This document shows, one piece after another, positions 29,801 through 38,470 of a DNA stretch of 64,000 bases. Made by a program: the position numbers and the translations under genes. The DNA is from Hippopus hippopus (taxonomy: Eukaryota; Mollusca; Bivalvia; Cardiida; Cardiidae): the NCBI GenBank assembly GCA_946811185.2, contig OX328103.1:3538132-3602131 (forward strand), given 5' to 3'. The stretch's first letter is position 1. Every line of letters begins with the position of its first letter. A model generated the notes under the pieces. That model had not been told where the DNA came from, made no database searches, and saw nothing but the letters and a program-made list of their open reading frames with translations.

Positions 29801-30727
29801 AAAGGAGGCCATGTACAATACAACATGCATGCACTGTATGAATGCTGTAGGCTTATTAACACTTTATATATGCAATGTTATCAGCGAGAGCTCAGGGGTT
29901 TGGGTCCTCTTCTCACAACTGGCCAACTAAAAAGAAATTAGTAACTGGCTATCATATGAGACATTAAACCTAAATCCCCTGTGACCGTGCTATACACTGA
30001 ACCAGACACATAAGGTTACAAGCGTTTTCTCCTCCTCCCACGTTTTCTACCTCATCAAAGACAGAAGTCTTAGTTTGAGTTACATTTATTTTGTAGTCTG
30101 CAAATGCTTTCAGTTTGGTTGTATCCAAAATTTTGTTGTTTGGTAAGGAGTTAAATTAATATGTCTATAAGTATGAATGAGCTGAAAACATTGTGAGAAA
30201 AAAAGAAGAAAATGCTAGTTACCAGCATTTTCTCATCTTCTCTTGATGTTTTCAAAAGGTCTCGTCCTAAGGATCGTTCAACACGGGGCTGTTTGGTAAA
30301 GGCTTTAACAAAGCTCAGTCTTTAATTGTCCATGTATCCCGGGGATATAAAAATCTGATATCAACTTGGATGGAGAGAGAACTCAAAGAGAAAAAAATAA
30401 TGAAATTATCCGCGGACAAAACACTGTAAAACTTTGGTCAAGGTAGCAAAGATTAAAAAAAATTCTGACACGTTATTCCAAAACAAATTTACATAAAATG
30501 TGAAGCAGTCGTGAAGACACGACAATGTGATTCTCTTGTCTGAAATTAGTGTTGCGTCCGGTTATAGTGCGAGTTAGAGAAAATTTAGCACACAAGTGAA
30601 CGAATCCGACCTAACCCAGAGAATAAGTGAGGAAAAGATAAAAAGTGATGGATATACTTACAATACATTGAAATCGAACGTTTATAAAATTAATGTGGTT
30701 AGCTTTCGTTAATATTGTTTTTAGCAT
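23752..30727 (-). CDS. NIPSNAP-family protein, six-exon gene
   Basis: CDS is complement(join(23752..23810, 25423..25494, 26876..27010, 28348..28506, 29276..29492, 30662..30727)): 708 nt, 235 residues plus stop. Every intron is GT-AG and all phases agree (phase 0 after exon 1, phase 1 after the others). The N-terminus, MLKTILTKANHINF..., is basic and fits a mitochondrial targeting peptide. Domain 1 has VYELRTYYIHPKD, KMVGFWLSEIGGMNDVLHLW and AHRTRIRQELAADTVW. Domain 2 starts GVYEIQNFQVND and continues LLWQYQDL. It ends ILLPTAFSEMK, like the LLIPTSF end of the family. NIPSNAP proteins are dimeric alpha-beta-barrel proteins associated with mitochondria, some acting in mitophagy. Closest by eye to NIPSNAP3, but the paralogue is not settled. 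The segment between LLWQYQDL and the C-terminus is about 10 residues shorter than in the human protein, so a small exon may be missing. The introns are packed with hairpin MITEs. Confidence 0.87.
24600..24742. mobile_element. Foldback element in NIPSNAP-like intron 5
   Basis: Arms ATTTGTTTTTTGGGTGAAAG and CTCACCCAAAAAACAAAT continue through AAATCATTGGTAATATTTTC/GAAAGTATTACCAATGATAC. Total about 143 bp with a short central loop. Confidence 0.8.
24883..25332 (-). mobile_element. Family 1 copy interrupted by another Family 1
   Basis: Outer copy: 24883-25079 (TTAACTCTTTACAAAATGAC to CTTTCTTAGAGTCA) and 25304-25332 (ATCTTGGGATTGTTTAATAA). The insertion point is the internal GTCGTTAA-type site. 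Confidence 0.85.
25080..25303 (+). mobile_element. Family 1 copy nested in Family 1
   Basis: Begins at TTAA 25080-25083 (TTAACCGTTTACCATAAATC) and ends GTGTGGTGTGGGGTTCA, where the duplicated TTAA has mutated. Opposite orientation to its host copy. Confidence 0.85.
25423..25494 (-). CDS. NIPSNAP-like exon 5
   Basis: Acceptor CATTGTTCTTCAG, donor GTGAGT; 72 nt. Encodes FLLWQYQDLQKFDQDLNSLH and KIP. The LLWQY stretch aligns with the LW-W strand of the second NIPSNAP domain. Confidence 0.85.
25708..25942 (-). mobile_element. Family 1 hairpin MITE
   Basis: CACTTTACCACTTGGCAA, core at 25822-25888, end GATTGTGTGGTAAAGGATTAA. Confidence 0.8.
26209..26355. mobile_element. Foldback element in NIPSNAP-like intron 4
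   Basis: TGACATTCGTTGGCTTTTGAG at the left and CTCAAAAGCCAACTCATGTCA at the right. Pairing continues inward through AATGTTATTAT/AATAATAACATTT, giving arms of about 60 bp. Confidence 0.8.
26421..26624 (+). mobile_element. Degenerate Family 1 copy
   Basis: TTAACCTTTATGGAACAG, GAAAATATCATGGAAAAC, TTTCTCCTTTTCCCATG and CATTTGCAATACTGAAAG are recognisable. Confidence 0.5.
26637..26865 (-). mobile_element. Family 1 hairpin MITE
   Basis: TTAA at 26637-26640 and 26862-26865. The right end lies 11 bp from the NIPSNAP-like exon 4 splice donor. Confidence 0.85.
26876..27010 (-). CDS. NIPSNAP-like exon 4
   Basis: Acceptor TTACCATTAG, donor GTATAAATGA; 135 nt. Encodes VYEIQNFQVNDVDLETVGKH, then IKEINKPGALLVGSFYTIVG. 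This starts the second NIPSNAP domain (GVYEL in the human protein). Confidence 0.88.
27448..27676 (+). mobile_element. Family 1 hairpin MITE
   Basis: TTAA at 27448-27451 and 27673-27676. The left arm has a small insertion (CATTGACTTGTGAG). Confidence 0.85.
27716..27850 (-). mobile_element. SINE-2, minus strand, partial
   Basis: TTTTCACCAGTACTAGGCTAAGG, AAAACCCATTTCTTCCAGTG, then the tRNA-like head in reverse (GGCCTCCAGGTTATGAGTCC). Confidence 0.65.
27924..28073 (+). mobile_element. Family 1, right two-thirds
   Basis: TTTCTCCTTTTTTCACAATG, TTTCTACCCTTTC, GCAAATACTTTCACTATGG, ending at the TTAA of 28070-28073 shared with the next copy. A C homopolymer precedes it. Confidence 0.7.
28070..28299 (+). 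mobile_element. Family 1 hairpin MITE, chained
   Basis: TTAA at 28070-28073 and 28296-28299. It is followed directly by a 28-bp orphan terminus AGTCGGGAATGAGTGGTGAA...TTAAG, the end of a third, opposite copy. Confidence 0.85.
28348..28506 (-). CDS. NIPSNAP-like exon 3
   Basis: Acceptor TTTGCAG, donor GTAAGT; 159 nt. Encodes (D)NLAHRTRIRQELAADTVWQ, then GEFISKILPMILRQEN and CLPGTSLTTPTDAG. It matches the AHRT-VR-ALA-D-WQ block typical of NIPSNAP domain 1. Confidence 0.9.
28545..28756 (+). mobile_element. Family 1 hairpin MITE
   Basis: ACTCATTACCAAACAACCCC, shortened core, TTTCTACCCTTTCAAAAAC, end TTTTGTTTTCTGGTAAG. Confidence 0.75.
28996..29078 (+). mobile_element. Family 1, right third
   Basis: GTTGCCTGCAAATGTTTTGG and GTCATGTGGTAAAGAGTTA. 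Confidence 0.7.
29082..29263 (+). mobile_element. Family 1 copy lacking the hairpin
   Basis: TTAGCCATTTATCACACAAC and the right end GTGTGGTAAAGGGTTAA are present, but the core is cut down to AATGTTAATGTTTTCCTCC. Confidence 0.75.
29276..29492 (-). CDS. NIPSNAP-like exon 2
   Basis: Acceptor CATTTTCAG, donor GTTAGT; 217 nt. Encodes KTFFGRGFSSSTAESNDK, VYELRTYYIHPKDTKALL and KMVGFWLSEIGGMNDVLHLW. The strongest family match in the gene. Confidence 0.9.
29507..29773 (-). mobile_element. Family 3 MITE in NIPSNAP-like intron 1
   Basis: GAGCTATACTCTGGCAAAAGG at the left, AGGTACCCTGGTCCACTGAC, decayed hairpin, end TTCACAAAGCATGGATC. Confidence 0.8.
29883..30015 (+). mobile_element. SINE-5-like repeat fragment
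   Basis: GCTCAGGGGTTTGGGTCC, AACTGGCCAACTAAAAAG, ATGAGACATTAAACC. Same order as 20600-20870. Confidence 0.5.
30018..30154 (+). mobile_element. Family 1, right half
   Basis: GCGTTTTCTCCTCCTCCCACG, CTGCAAATGCTTTCAGTTTGG, end GTTGTTTGGTAAGGAGTTAA. Confidence 0.75.
30172..30309 (-). mobile_element. Family 1, core and right end
   Basis: GAAAACATTGTGAGAAA with CTAGTTACCAGCATTTTCTC, ending CACGGGGCTGTTTGGTAAAG. Confidence 0.75.
30662..30727 (-). CDS. NIPSNAP-like exon 1 with start codon
   Basis: Start ATG at 30725-30727, donor GTAAGT at 30661-30656. Encodes 22 residues, MLKTILTKANHINFINVRFQ then CI, joined in phase 0 to exon 2. It was found by extending upstream for an ATG, a donor and a targeting-like peptide, so it is less certain than exons 2-5. 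Confidence 0.72.
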
Positions 30728-31348
30728 TATTGTATGAATCGCGGTCTTATTCTATCGGGATTTAGACTGTACCATCGGGTAAAGGTTGATTGTTCGGCAT
30801 CTAGTTGCCCCCTTTTCTCTTGTGAAATGTTTGTGATTAGTATACTTGTTTATTTTCTATAATAGTCATGTATTTTAACACAGAAATATCCAACAGACAA
30901 TGTTAAAGAACGGCTTACTTTACATTGTTATAAACAGGGATCGTATATACACATGTATATAAGATCCCTGTTATAAATGAACACAAATGATAAACTACTT
31001 TTTTTTCATTATAAAAAATATTCATGTCTAGAACATAGGATAATTGTTTTCAGTTGTTGAAAAATATCTAAATTCCAGGACTGCGGCTTGCTAGACCTTA
31101 TTGAAATACACTGGTGCCCCTTGTTTCTCCCGTACTCGTCCTATAGTTGATTCGAAAATTAAAAAAAAAGAAGGGGGCTGTCAGTTTGTAATTCCAAACG
31201 TGCGTGTGAATGTACAAGGGAAGTAAGTATGTGCTGCATATCATTTTTTGTGTAACTGTTATTTCCCTCTGTAACCCTCCTATCCTGCGGTACTTTAGTT
31301 ATCTGCGGATCGTTCAGGGAAATTGGTTTCGCAAGTGCTTCGAAACAA
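30728..31348 (-). promoter_or_regulatory. Likely 5' UTR and promoter side of the NIPSNAP-like gene
   Basis: Upstream of the proposed start. No clear TATA box or initiator was recognised. A CAGGGATC mini-palindrome lies at 30935-30970. Inferred from position only. Confidence 0.3.
30935..30970. repeat. CAGGGATC mini-palindrome, copy 2
   Basis: CAGGGATC, TATATA-rich spacer, GATCCCTG. Flanked on both sides by TTATAAA, which looks like a 7-bp target duplication. Confidence 0.8.
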
Positions 31349-31542
31349 TTAACCCTTAAACAGCTAAATAAGTGGAATGAAACTGTCAAGCCGATAGTAA
31401 AAACCTAAATTTTGCTATTTCGGAGGTTTTTTTTGGGAGGGTGGAGAGTAATCTCCTAATCGGACGGAGTAGTTTCCAGATCAGACTGCACTACACAGTC
31501 CGCAAGAGGCAAGTGAGTCGCGGTTAGCAGCTTAAGAGTTGA
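31349..31542 (-). mobile_element. Family 2 MITE, hairpin reduced
   Basis: TTAACCCTTAAACAGCTAAA, ATGAAACTGTCAAGCCGATAG. The hairpin is cut down to CAGATCAGACTGCACTACACAG. Right end GTTAGCAGCTTAAGAGTTGA. Confidence 0.8.
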
Positions 31543-32225
31543 TTTAGAATTGTACCAGAAAGAAAGGTAAAGGCTAATGTTAACTGCCCTTTCCTTCGCC
31601 ATTTTTTAAACTGAAGTTTGCACACGAAGAAGTGAAAGGGGGTGCACTTTGTCAGGGTTGTAGTGATTATTGTCTTCGAAGTGGTTTTAATTGTTGATTC
31701 CATATTTTCTTACCTTCAAATTTGAAATAATTTATGTAAATAATGACCTTTTGCAGTTTTTTTTTTCCCAGCTGATAGATAATTAAACTTATTTAGACCT
31801 GTCTCACACATTGTTCGGTACTAAGACACATGTTAACATAAAAAAGACAGTGTCCCAGGGAACGCCTAGTGTGCTTTCTGGGTTTGAGTTCATGCTCTTA
31901 GTCAGAAGTAGTCCCGTTTGAAAAATCGACAGCAAGCACTTCTGCTACACTGTTTTATCGGAGTATAAAATATGTTTCTGGTTTTGATTTAATGATTTCT
32001 TTGAAAATTGAGTGAAAATTTGTTATTTTTTGGGGAACTATTTTGTGCCTTTGCTAACATAAAGGAACATGGTCTGCCACCCGGAAGGACCCTTTGTTTT
32101 CGTTACTTCGTCAAAAATGACGGTACCGATAAACTGGTGAGTTTTGCCACAGATCTGTCCAGATCGTGAAAGGAGACCGCAATAATGAGTAATTAAATTA
32201 TTTCCGCCTGGACCAAGCCTATTGC
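31543..32225. other. No feature recognised
   Basis: No reading frame, RNA gene or repeat identity could be supported. Confidence 0.45.
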
Positions 32226-32444
32226 TCCTTTACCACACAATCACGAGTTCTAACGACCTTGAGAAAAATAGCCTTTGAAAACATTGTGGTAAAAGGAGAA
32301 AATGCTGGTAACCAGCATTTTCTCCTTTTCCCACAACGTTTTCTACCCTATTTAGACAAATTTCATCTTTAGAGCCACATTTAAATTCTCGTCTGCAAAT
32401 GCTTTCAATTATGTCACGTCTACAATTTTGTCGTTTGGTAGAGT
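32226..32444 (+). mobile_element. Family 1 hairpin MITE
   Basis: CCTTTACCACACAATCACGAG, core at 32276-32343, end GTCGTTTGGTAGAG. Confidence 0.8.
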
Positions 32445-32477
32445 AAAACACTAAAAAAAAAACATGTAGCGGGCTCG

Positions 32478-32790
32478 CCGAGCCCCGGTAGCGCAGACGG
32501 TAGCGCACAGGACTCAAGAACAGGGGGCCTCTGGCTCGATCCCTGGCTTCGGGCAACCTCCTTCCGAGAATTGATGATAGTCATTGCGACAGGATTCATT
32601 TCTCTGTCACTGCTGATCACTGTTTCCACGATGGTTTTGTGAGAAAAATGCCACTGGGTTGGAAAGACTATTGTGCGGAGTACTAGTAAAAGAAACTCCA
32701 GGAAGGCATGGATAGGTGTACTGGCCGCCGCGATATAACTGTAAAAATGTTGAAAACGGCGTTAAACACCATACAATCATACAATCTAAC
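32478..32790 (+). mobile_element. SINE-1, full length
   Basis: CCGAGCCCCGGTAGCGCAG (A box region), CTGGCTCGATCCCTGGC (B box), body, tail GTTGAAAACGGCGTTAAAC with an ATAC/ATCA end. Confidence 0.85.
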
Positions 32791-32852
32791 GGGCACCTTT
32801 GTCCGGACGCAAGTTCGGACCACATTATTGTCAATATGAATTTTTCCAACAT

Positions 32853-32916
32853 TTGTGAAGTTAGCTACCAGTTGGCAAGTCGATCGTCAACTGTCAACTG
32901 GCAGCTAACTTCACGC
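32853..32916. repeat. Small inverted repeat
   Basis: GTGAAGTTAGCTACCAGTTGG and CCAACTGG-like return arm CAACTGGCAGCTAACTTCAC, about 22-bp arms, near-perfect. Confidence 0.7.
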
Positions 32917-34380
32917 ACATATTTTTCCGTGTATCCACCTGCTTTGTCCGTCAGTGCTACGGTCCGATTACGACAAAAAAGTTCATTTTAATCTCAACGG
33001 ACCATGGAACAGCATTTCAAGCAAAAGGAAAACAAAAGTCGTTGTTTTGCACTTATTGACTCCCTTAAAGTCCATCTCCTTGTCATTTTGGCTTCAACAT
33101 ATTCTCGAACGACGACAAATTGGGCTCTGTTCAGTCTAAAGTAATATAGAATGTCTTCATCACCTAAATTTAATTCGAAGATTTTTGCGTGAAATGATAA
33201 TACAGTGTATGTGTCATGGTCGTTTTATTCCTTACGATACCGATCACCCACCATCTGTGTTTTCCCTTTCTCTATTATATATGGCACCAGGCTACCAGCC
33301 GTTAACAACAGACTATGTTCTGTTTCATCCGACATGTTTGCTGTTAGGATCCAGTTTCAAAAGACCAGGGATCGTATATATAGAGTATATATGATCCCTG
33401 AAAGGCAGATCGCGTGGTTGTTTCGTATACTAGTATACAGAAAAGGGGTTACCGATTGTTATTTATAAGTACACAAGCCAATCGCAAACGGACGACCGCG
33501 GCAGTCGGCTGATGGACACACGGAAAACCAGCCTAATCAGACGAAAATATTTCAGATTGTTGTTTTTCGCCAGACGCTCGTTAACGCTATGGGGGTGACA
33601 GATAGTTAGGCCTATTTTATATTCTTTCATTCAGTATAGAGTAGTAAATGAATTTCGCTCAACTTTAAGAGGATTAATGCTAAAGTCTACAAGAATAAGC
33701 ATGAAAGTTAAAAATAAAAAAAAAAAACGGACAATAATGACACGCAGTAACGTGATTTTAAAAAAACGAACAGACGCAAAAAAAAATATCACATTAACGC
33801 GAAAAAATCTCGTAATAACGTAAATCTAAACACGTAATAATGTAACAAAAGTCAACGTTAAATCTAAAATTTACGAGATTTTTCGTATTAGTGGGGCCTT
33901 TGTCAATTTCTTGAATGCTTTAAATTTAGAAAATTAGTGTTTTTGCGTTAGTTCGACTTTATTCACGTAATTATGTGTTTTAAATTCGCGTTTTTGACGT
34001 GTTTTTTTAGTTATGTTCATTAGAAAGATAAAAATTGTACTTTTTATACCCTCATAAAATCTCGTGTACCAAATGCAACTAACGACATGCTATTTACTTC
34101 TTATCTCCTGATACGAGTTTACAACAGAAAACATTGACAAAATGCTTTTAAAAAAAAGGGTCAATGATTACCAAGAGTTAAGCTATTAAATAAAGGCATC
34201 AATACACGTGAAAATATTGCAGCCAAATGAAGAATTCTTAAGAGCAGTTTGTCATTTTGCCACCATAATTATTTTCAAATGTGTTCACTTCTGCAGGTGT
34301 TATTGTGTTTGCCCTTCACCGAACGACCCAGCATTTCTTGTGTGTCCCAAATGCCATCAATCTGTCGGAAAAATATATTA
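32917..34380. other. No gene recognised; AT-rich patch
   Basis: Overlapping frames near 33185-33468 have no recognisable domain. At 33738-34015 short motifs such as ACGTAATAACG and AAAATCTCGT recur irregularly and in inverse (ACGAGATTTTTCGT). A mini-palindrome lies at 33366-33400. Confidence 0.4.
33366..33400. repeat. CAGGGATC mini-palindrome, copy 3
   Basis: CAGGGATCGTATATATAGAG, then TATATATGATCCCTG, 35 bp. Confidence 0.8.
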
Positions 34381-34630
34381 TTTGAGCCACACTCTGGCAA
34401 AAGGGGGCTTAATGCATCTCCGTGATGCATGACACCAGCCCAAGCCGTCACATAATTATGGATCCATAAGAGCCACTTTTTTAAACATCCGACTTAATCG
34501 TGTGGTAGACTGGTCCTATGACATACAGAAAACTGACCGATAGCGAAAAGTTTCGGCCCAGGTCAGCCTGCGCGGACCGCGATACTTTTCGCAGATGGAT
34601 TAAGCCCCCTTTTCACAGAACAAGGCTCAT
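34381..34630 (-). mobile_element. Family 3 copy, one hairpin arm lost
   Basis: GAGCCACACTCTGGCAAAAGG, ATAATTATGGATCCATAAG, CCCAGGTCAGCCTGCGCGG without its return arm, end CACAGAACAAGGCTC. Confidence 0.8.
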
Positions 34631-34632
34631 AT

Positions 34633-34713
34633 CACTTGAGCCACACTCAATTTGTCGTCTGCAAATGCTTTCATTATGAACAAGTCTATAGTTTTGTTGT
34701 CTGGTAGAGTTAA
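34633..34713 (+). mobile_element. Family 1, right third
   Basis: TGAGCCACACTCAATTTGTCG to GTTGTCTGGTAGAGTTAA. Its TTAA (34710-34713) is shared with the next copy. Confidence 0.75.
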
Positions 34714-34922
34714 CTCTTCACCAAACAATCCCGAATTTTAAAGATCCTGAAAAATAAAGCTTTTGAGAACATTGTGGGAAAAGGAGAAAATGCTGGTAAC
34801 CAGCATTTTCTCCTTTTCCCACAATGTTTTCTAACATTCCAAAAACAAAGCCCATTAGTTGAATCACTTTTTATTTGTCGTCTGCAAATGCTTTCATTTT
34901 AGATAAGTATACAGTTTTAAAG
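34710..34922 (+). mobile_element. Family 1 hairpin MITE
   Basis: TTAACTCTTCACCAAACAATC, fully paired core at about 34767-34833, right end degenerate. Confidence 0.85.
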
Positions 34923-34935
34923 TCAGTAACGTATT

Positions 34936-35206
34936 CAACTCTTAACCAAACGACAAAATTTCACTCTTGTCTAAATTCGAAGCATTTGCAGACGACAACT
35001 TAAATGTTCATCGGATTGGATTCTTCTCTGAAAGGTTATAAAACAGTGTGTGAAAAAGGAGAAATTGCTGGTTACCGGCATTTTCTCCTTTTCCCATAAT
35101 GTTTATACCCTTTTCAGAGAAGAATCCAATCAGTTGAATCACTTTTTATTTGTCTTCTACAAATGCCTTCATTTTAGATAATTCTACAGTTCTGTGGTCT
35201 GGTAAA
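34936..35206. mobile_element. Symmetrical Family 1 chimera
   Basis: Left: AACTCTTAACCAAACGACAAA, GCATTTGCAGACGACAAC, ATTGGATTCTTCTCTGAAAGG. Right: the inverse of the same half (CAGAGAAGAATCCAAT, TCTACAAATGCCTTCATTTT, GTGGTCTGGTAAAG). Normal copies have two different halves; this one is a near-complete 270-bp palindrome made of one half twice. Confidence 0.8.
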
Positions 35207-35330
35207 GATTGTAACAAAGTTAGTAAAGTATTTATAGAATAGAAAACGCTTGGTCATTGAACAGATGATACCAAAAATTCATCAATAAATCTTGTAAAGA
35301 GACAAATCACGATGACAGGCACCTTCCCGA

Positions 35331-35557
35331 TTAACTTCTTGCCAGACAACAAAATTTTAGACTGGGCCAAATTCAAAGTATCCGGACGATAAATTGAAAG
35401 TGGCTCAAATGATGGAGTTTTTCTGTGAAAGGGTGACAACATTGTCGGAAAGGAGAAAATGCTGGTTACTGGCATTTCTTTTACTTTTTCAGCAATGTTT
35501 TCTTAGGTCGTGTTCACCAGGGTCGCTAAAATATGGAACTGTTTGGTAAAGGATTAA
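35331..35557 (-). mobile_element. Family 1 hairpin MITE
   Basis: TTAACTTCTTGCCAGACAAC, core at 35450-35500 with mismatches, end GTTTGGTAAAGGATTAA. Confidence 0.8.
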
Positions 35558-35867
35558 CTTCTTGCTCAAATCAGGCGGATATTTTTTGGATACTAGTATT
35601 TGTCCCAAACTGGCTACAGTGGCTGGAAAGCTATGGAGTCTCGAGTCTTTTCTCTCCTTACTTTACAGGTGAAAGAAATTGTGGATGGAATTTAAACATA
35701 CATGGATGGTATTACAGCAAGAAACCATGAGAAGATTCAAGTGTCCATGAGGGAAAACAGGGTTTTTAATCTGTTACGTGCGTAATTTAACACCCTTCTG
35801 ATCTAACCGGTTTACCATAAAATGTTACTCGTATGACAAGTCCTAGGCGGTGCAAGCTGTGGGAAGC
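35558..35867. other. No firm feature
   Basis: TACTTTACAG followed by a short open frame ending at TAA near 35690 could be a terminal exon, but nothing else supports it. Confidence 0.3.
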
Positions 35868-36012
35868 ATTCCCCAACCATTCGTTAGAAATACCATTCTT
35901 AGTCTAACTTTATATTCAGATGGTAACACATTTTCTGATTGGTGGAAATCAGAAATTTAGCCAATCAGAAATTACCTTCCTTTGAAATTTAGGATGGTTG
36001 GTACGGGCCTCA
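35868..36012. mobile_element. Foldback element K
   Basis: CAACCATTCGTTAGAAATAC at the left and TTTAGGATGGTTGGTACGGG at the right, with TTTCTGATTGG/CCAATCAGAAA inside. Confidence 0.65.
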
Positions 36013-36329
36013 ATGAGTGTCCAGTTAAATTAGCCTGGTATTTTGCATGGGAGCTTCGTACAGAATCCGACATACAGTATCAAGTTGAAACGAAATTACG
36101 GTTTCGCCAATTTGACACCTTTATAGTTTAGTTTTGTCTCTCGTCTGAATTTTTCTTCAGTTCTATCTGTCGCCAAAAGGTTTACTTTGCTTGTCTCAAG
36201 CACACGTGACCCATGAACAAAATTTGTCATCGTTCTTAATTTCTGCTTTTGAAAGTCAAATCAGCATCTAGTAAATCATGGTGACAACCTGTCATAGGTC
36301 TCCAGGTACATAAACTGAAAAAAATCAAA

Positions 36330-36400
36330 TTTATTTGGAACTACATTTTGATGACGCGTATGGATATAAGGTTGTTGTCTGGTGACAATAGAGGGCGCAC
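36330..36400 (+). repeat. Dispersed repeat J, copy 1
   Basis: CTACATTTTGATGACGCGTATG and ATAAGGTTGTTGTCTGGTGAC, repeated at 37683-37757. Confidence 0.65.
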
Positions 36401-36604
36401 TTCACGCACTCTGCTCCCTGCGAGTTATCACACCGATCTGCCATAGAATCTAATTCAGTGTTCATCCCGTAACGAAGTGGGGGTATATCATGGCAGCGCA
36501 TCAAATTGTTATACAGTGCCATGTCACTTTCATATCACGCGATGGCAAAAACTTACTGCACCAAATAACCAGGAGAGATCGATTTCTCGTTCTCAATTAA
36601 GTGA

Positions 36605-36790
36605 CTTTAAAGGCCCAATAACAGCTAAAAATACACAATGTCGGTTTTAAAATGCATCCAAATTTTAATCATACCATTTAAAAGTATGGAAATTTTTGTG
36701 AAGATGTCATTCTGTTATTATACAGTCAGTCAAGTGTTAGTCGACGGCAAAAAAAAAATGAATTTCATGGAATTCAATATGTGTAAACTA
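36605..36790 (+). mobile_element. Foldback element F, left half
   Basis: GGCCCAATAACAGCTAAAAA, GTTTTAAAATGCATCC, AATCATACCATTTAAAAGTATG and TGTGAAGATGTCATTCTG match the left arm of the complete element at 43296-43690. Confidence 0.65.
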
Positions 36791-36819
36791 TTGTTTGTAA
36801 CTAGAAAAAAAAAAAGACT

Positions 36820-37083
36820 TAGCCATGCTCTGTTCAAAGAGGGCTTAAAGCATCTGCAAAAAGTATCGACTCATGTCAGCCTGCGCAGTCCGCGCAGGCT
36901 GACATGGGTCGAAACTTTTTGCTATTGGCCAATTTTGTGCATGCCAAAGGACATGTCTACCTCATGATTCAGTCGGTTGTTTGACAAAATGGATTTGATG
37001 GATCCATAATTATATGATGATTTGCTTGGAACAATGCATTTTCGGAGATGTATGAAATCTCCTTTTGCCGAAACACAGCTTGT
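36820..37083 (+). mobile_element. Family 3 hairpin MITE
   Basis: TTAGCCATGCTCTGTTC, hairpin at 36865-36912 in which both arms share an ATGTCAG/CTGACAT change, end CCTTTTGCCGAAACACAGC. Confidence 0.8.
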
Positions 37084-37341
37084 GTGACTGTAAAATAAAA
37101 AAACAACAACTATATTTCGGAGCTCTTATAGAGACGATTATCCGTTCCATTGCGTCAGTTCCCCCCCAAAATATTCATTTCAGTCAAAACTAAACCATTC
37201 TACAATGACAACTAGCCATTTTCCAGAAAGATGGTAGATAGAAAAGAAAAAACGTTTTATGAATTTTTTTTCCTGATCCGATCACTTCAGACAAAATTTT
37301 TTCCAATGAGATTCTTACATAACACGGCCTTCATTGAAGCA

Positions 37342-37554
37342 TTAACCTGTAGGCTGCTAAGCGCGACTCAAAGACCTTTTGCGGACAGTGTGGATCAAGA
37401 TCAGTATCCACAGAATGTGCAGTTTGATCTTTGATCTACACTGTCCGATTAGGACAGATTTTCCCCAGGAAATTACTGGTGAAATATCAAAATTTGGGTT
37501 TTTACCTTCGATCTGAAAGTTTCATTTAACTTATTTAATAGGATAAAGGTTGAA
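37342..37554 (+). mobile_element. Family 2 hairpin MITE
   Basis: TTAACCTGTAGGCTGCTAAGC, hairpin at 37381-37448, GGGTTTTTACCTTCGATCTG, end AGGATAAAGGTTGAA. Confidence 0.85.
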
Positions 37555-37682
37555 TATTTGGCGTACAGTAGTGCCTGCAAATGACGACGACGGCGATGAC
37601 GACGTTGATGATGATGATGATGAAGATTGTTGTTGCTGTTGTTACAAACTGTAATAGGCACAGATTTAAACTGGGAAAATTC

Positions 37683-37757
37683 GAAATTTATTTAGATCTA
37701 CATTTTCATGACGCGTATGAATATAAGGTTGTTGTCTGCTGACAATTGAGGAAGCGC
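37683..37757 (+). repeat. Dispersed repeat J, copy 2
   Basis: CTACATTTTCATGACGCGTATG and ATAAGGTTGTTGTCTGCTGAC, followed by a GTT microsatellite. Confidence 0.65.
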
Positions 37758-38216
37758 TATCTTGTTGTTGTTGTTGTTGTTGTTCGTTCTCTGCAGTGAC
37801 ACGTAAAGCTTGTCCTAAGCCTCTAAAGGATCAAATACGTCACACAAAATTACATTAACCTAAAACAGACGTTTTTACTGCATTCTCCTATTGTTGTATT
37901 ACATTTTAAAGGTTGTATCAGTTATGCCAAAAGTGAAATCGTTCCTCTTATTACGACTGTTTATGGGCCGAACGTTGTTTTAATGCTTTTGATAACCATT
38001 TGTTATTCCACAAGAGGGCTTCGCATTTTCGTCGAGTCATTTTGCTTTCGATAAACTTTAGAACTTTTTCTTTTTTAAAGACACTTGACCTTTTTGTAGA
38101 TGCACATCAAATCAAATGTATTGTTTACTTTTTGTTTTTAGTTAGGCTATATTTTGGGAGGGATCGGGACGCGGATGAAATTGTAGACCACTTAAAAATT
38201 TGCGTTATCACATTTT
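37758..38216. other. No feature recognised
   Basis: A (GTT)n run at about 37761-37785, otherwise nothing supported. Confidence 0.45.
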
Positions 38217-38470
38217 AAATTATGCGCATAGAAACTATATCCCTACGCCATGTAAAATAATCCTTCATCAGCATACTTAGTGCCCTGATTGTACGCGTGT
38301 CGCAGATCTGAAAAACGCTATATTAAAATCTGCTGCGGTCAATTGGTTAAATTATGCGCATAGTTTTAAACTATGTTCTTGCGCCACGTAAAATAGTCCT
38401 TTATCGCCATATTGGGTGCCGTGATCGTAGGCTACGCATGTCTCAGTTCTGAAAAAAGCTTCCGTCAAGT
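38217..38470. repeat. 132-bp tandem duplication
   Basis: AAATTATGCGCATAG starts at 38217 and 38349. Later blocks also match: CATGTAAAATAATCCTTCATC against CACGTAAAATAGTCCTTTATC, and GATCTGAAAAACGC against GTTCTGAAAAAAGC. Confidence 0.75.
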
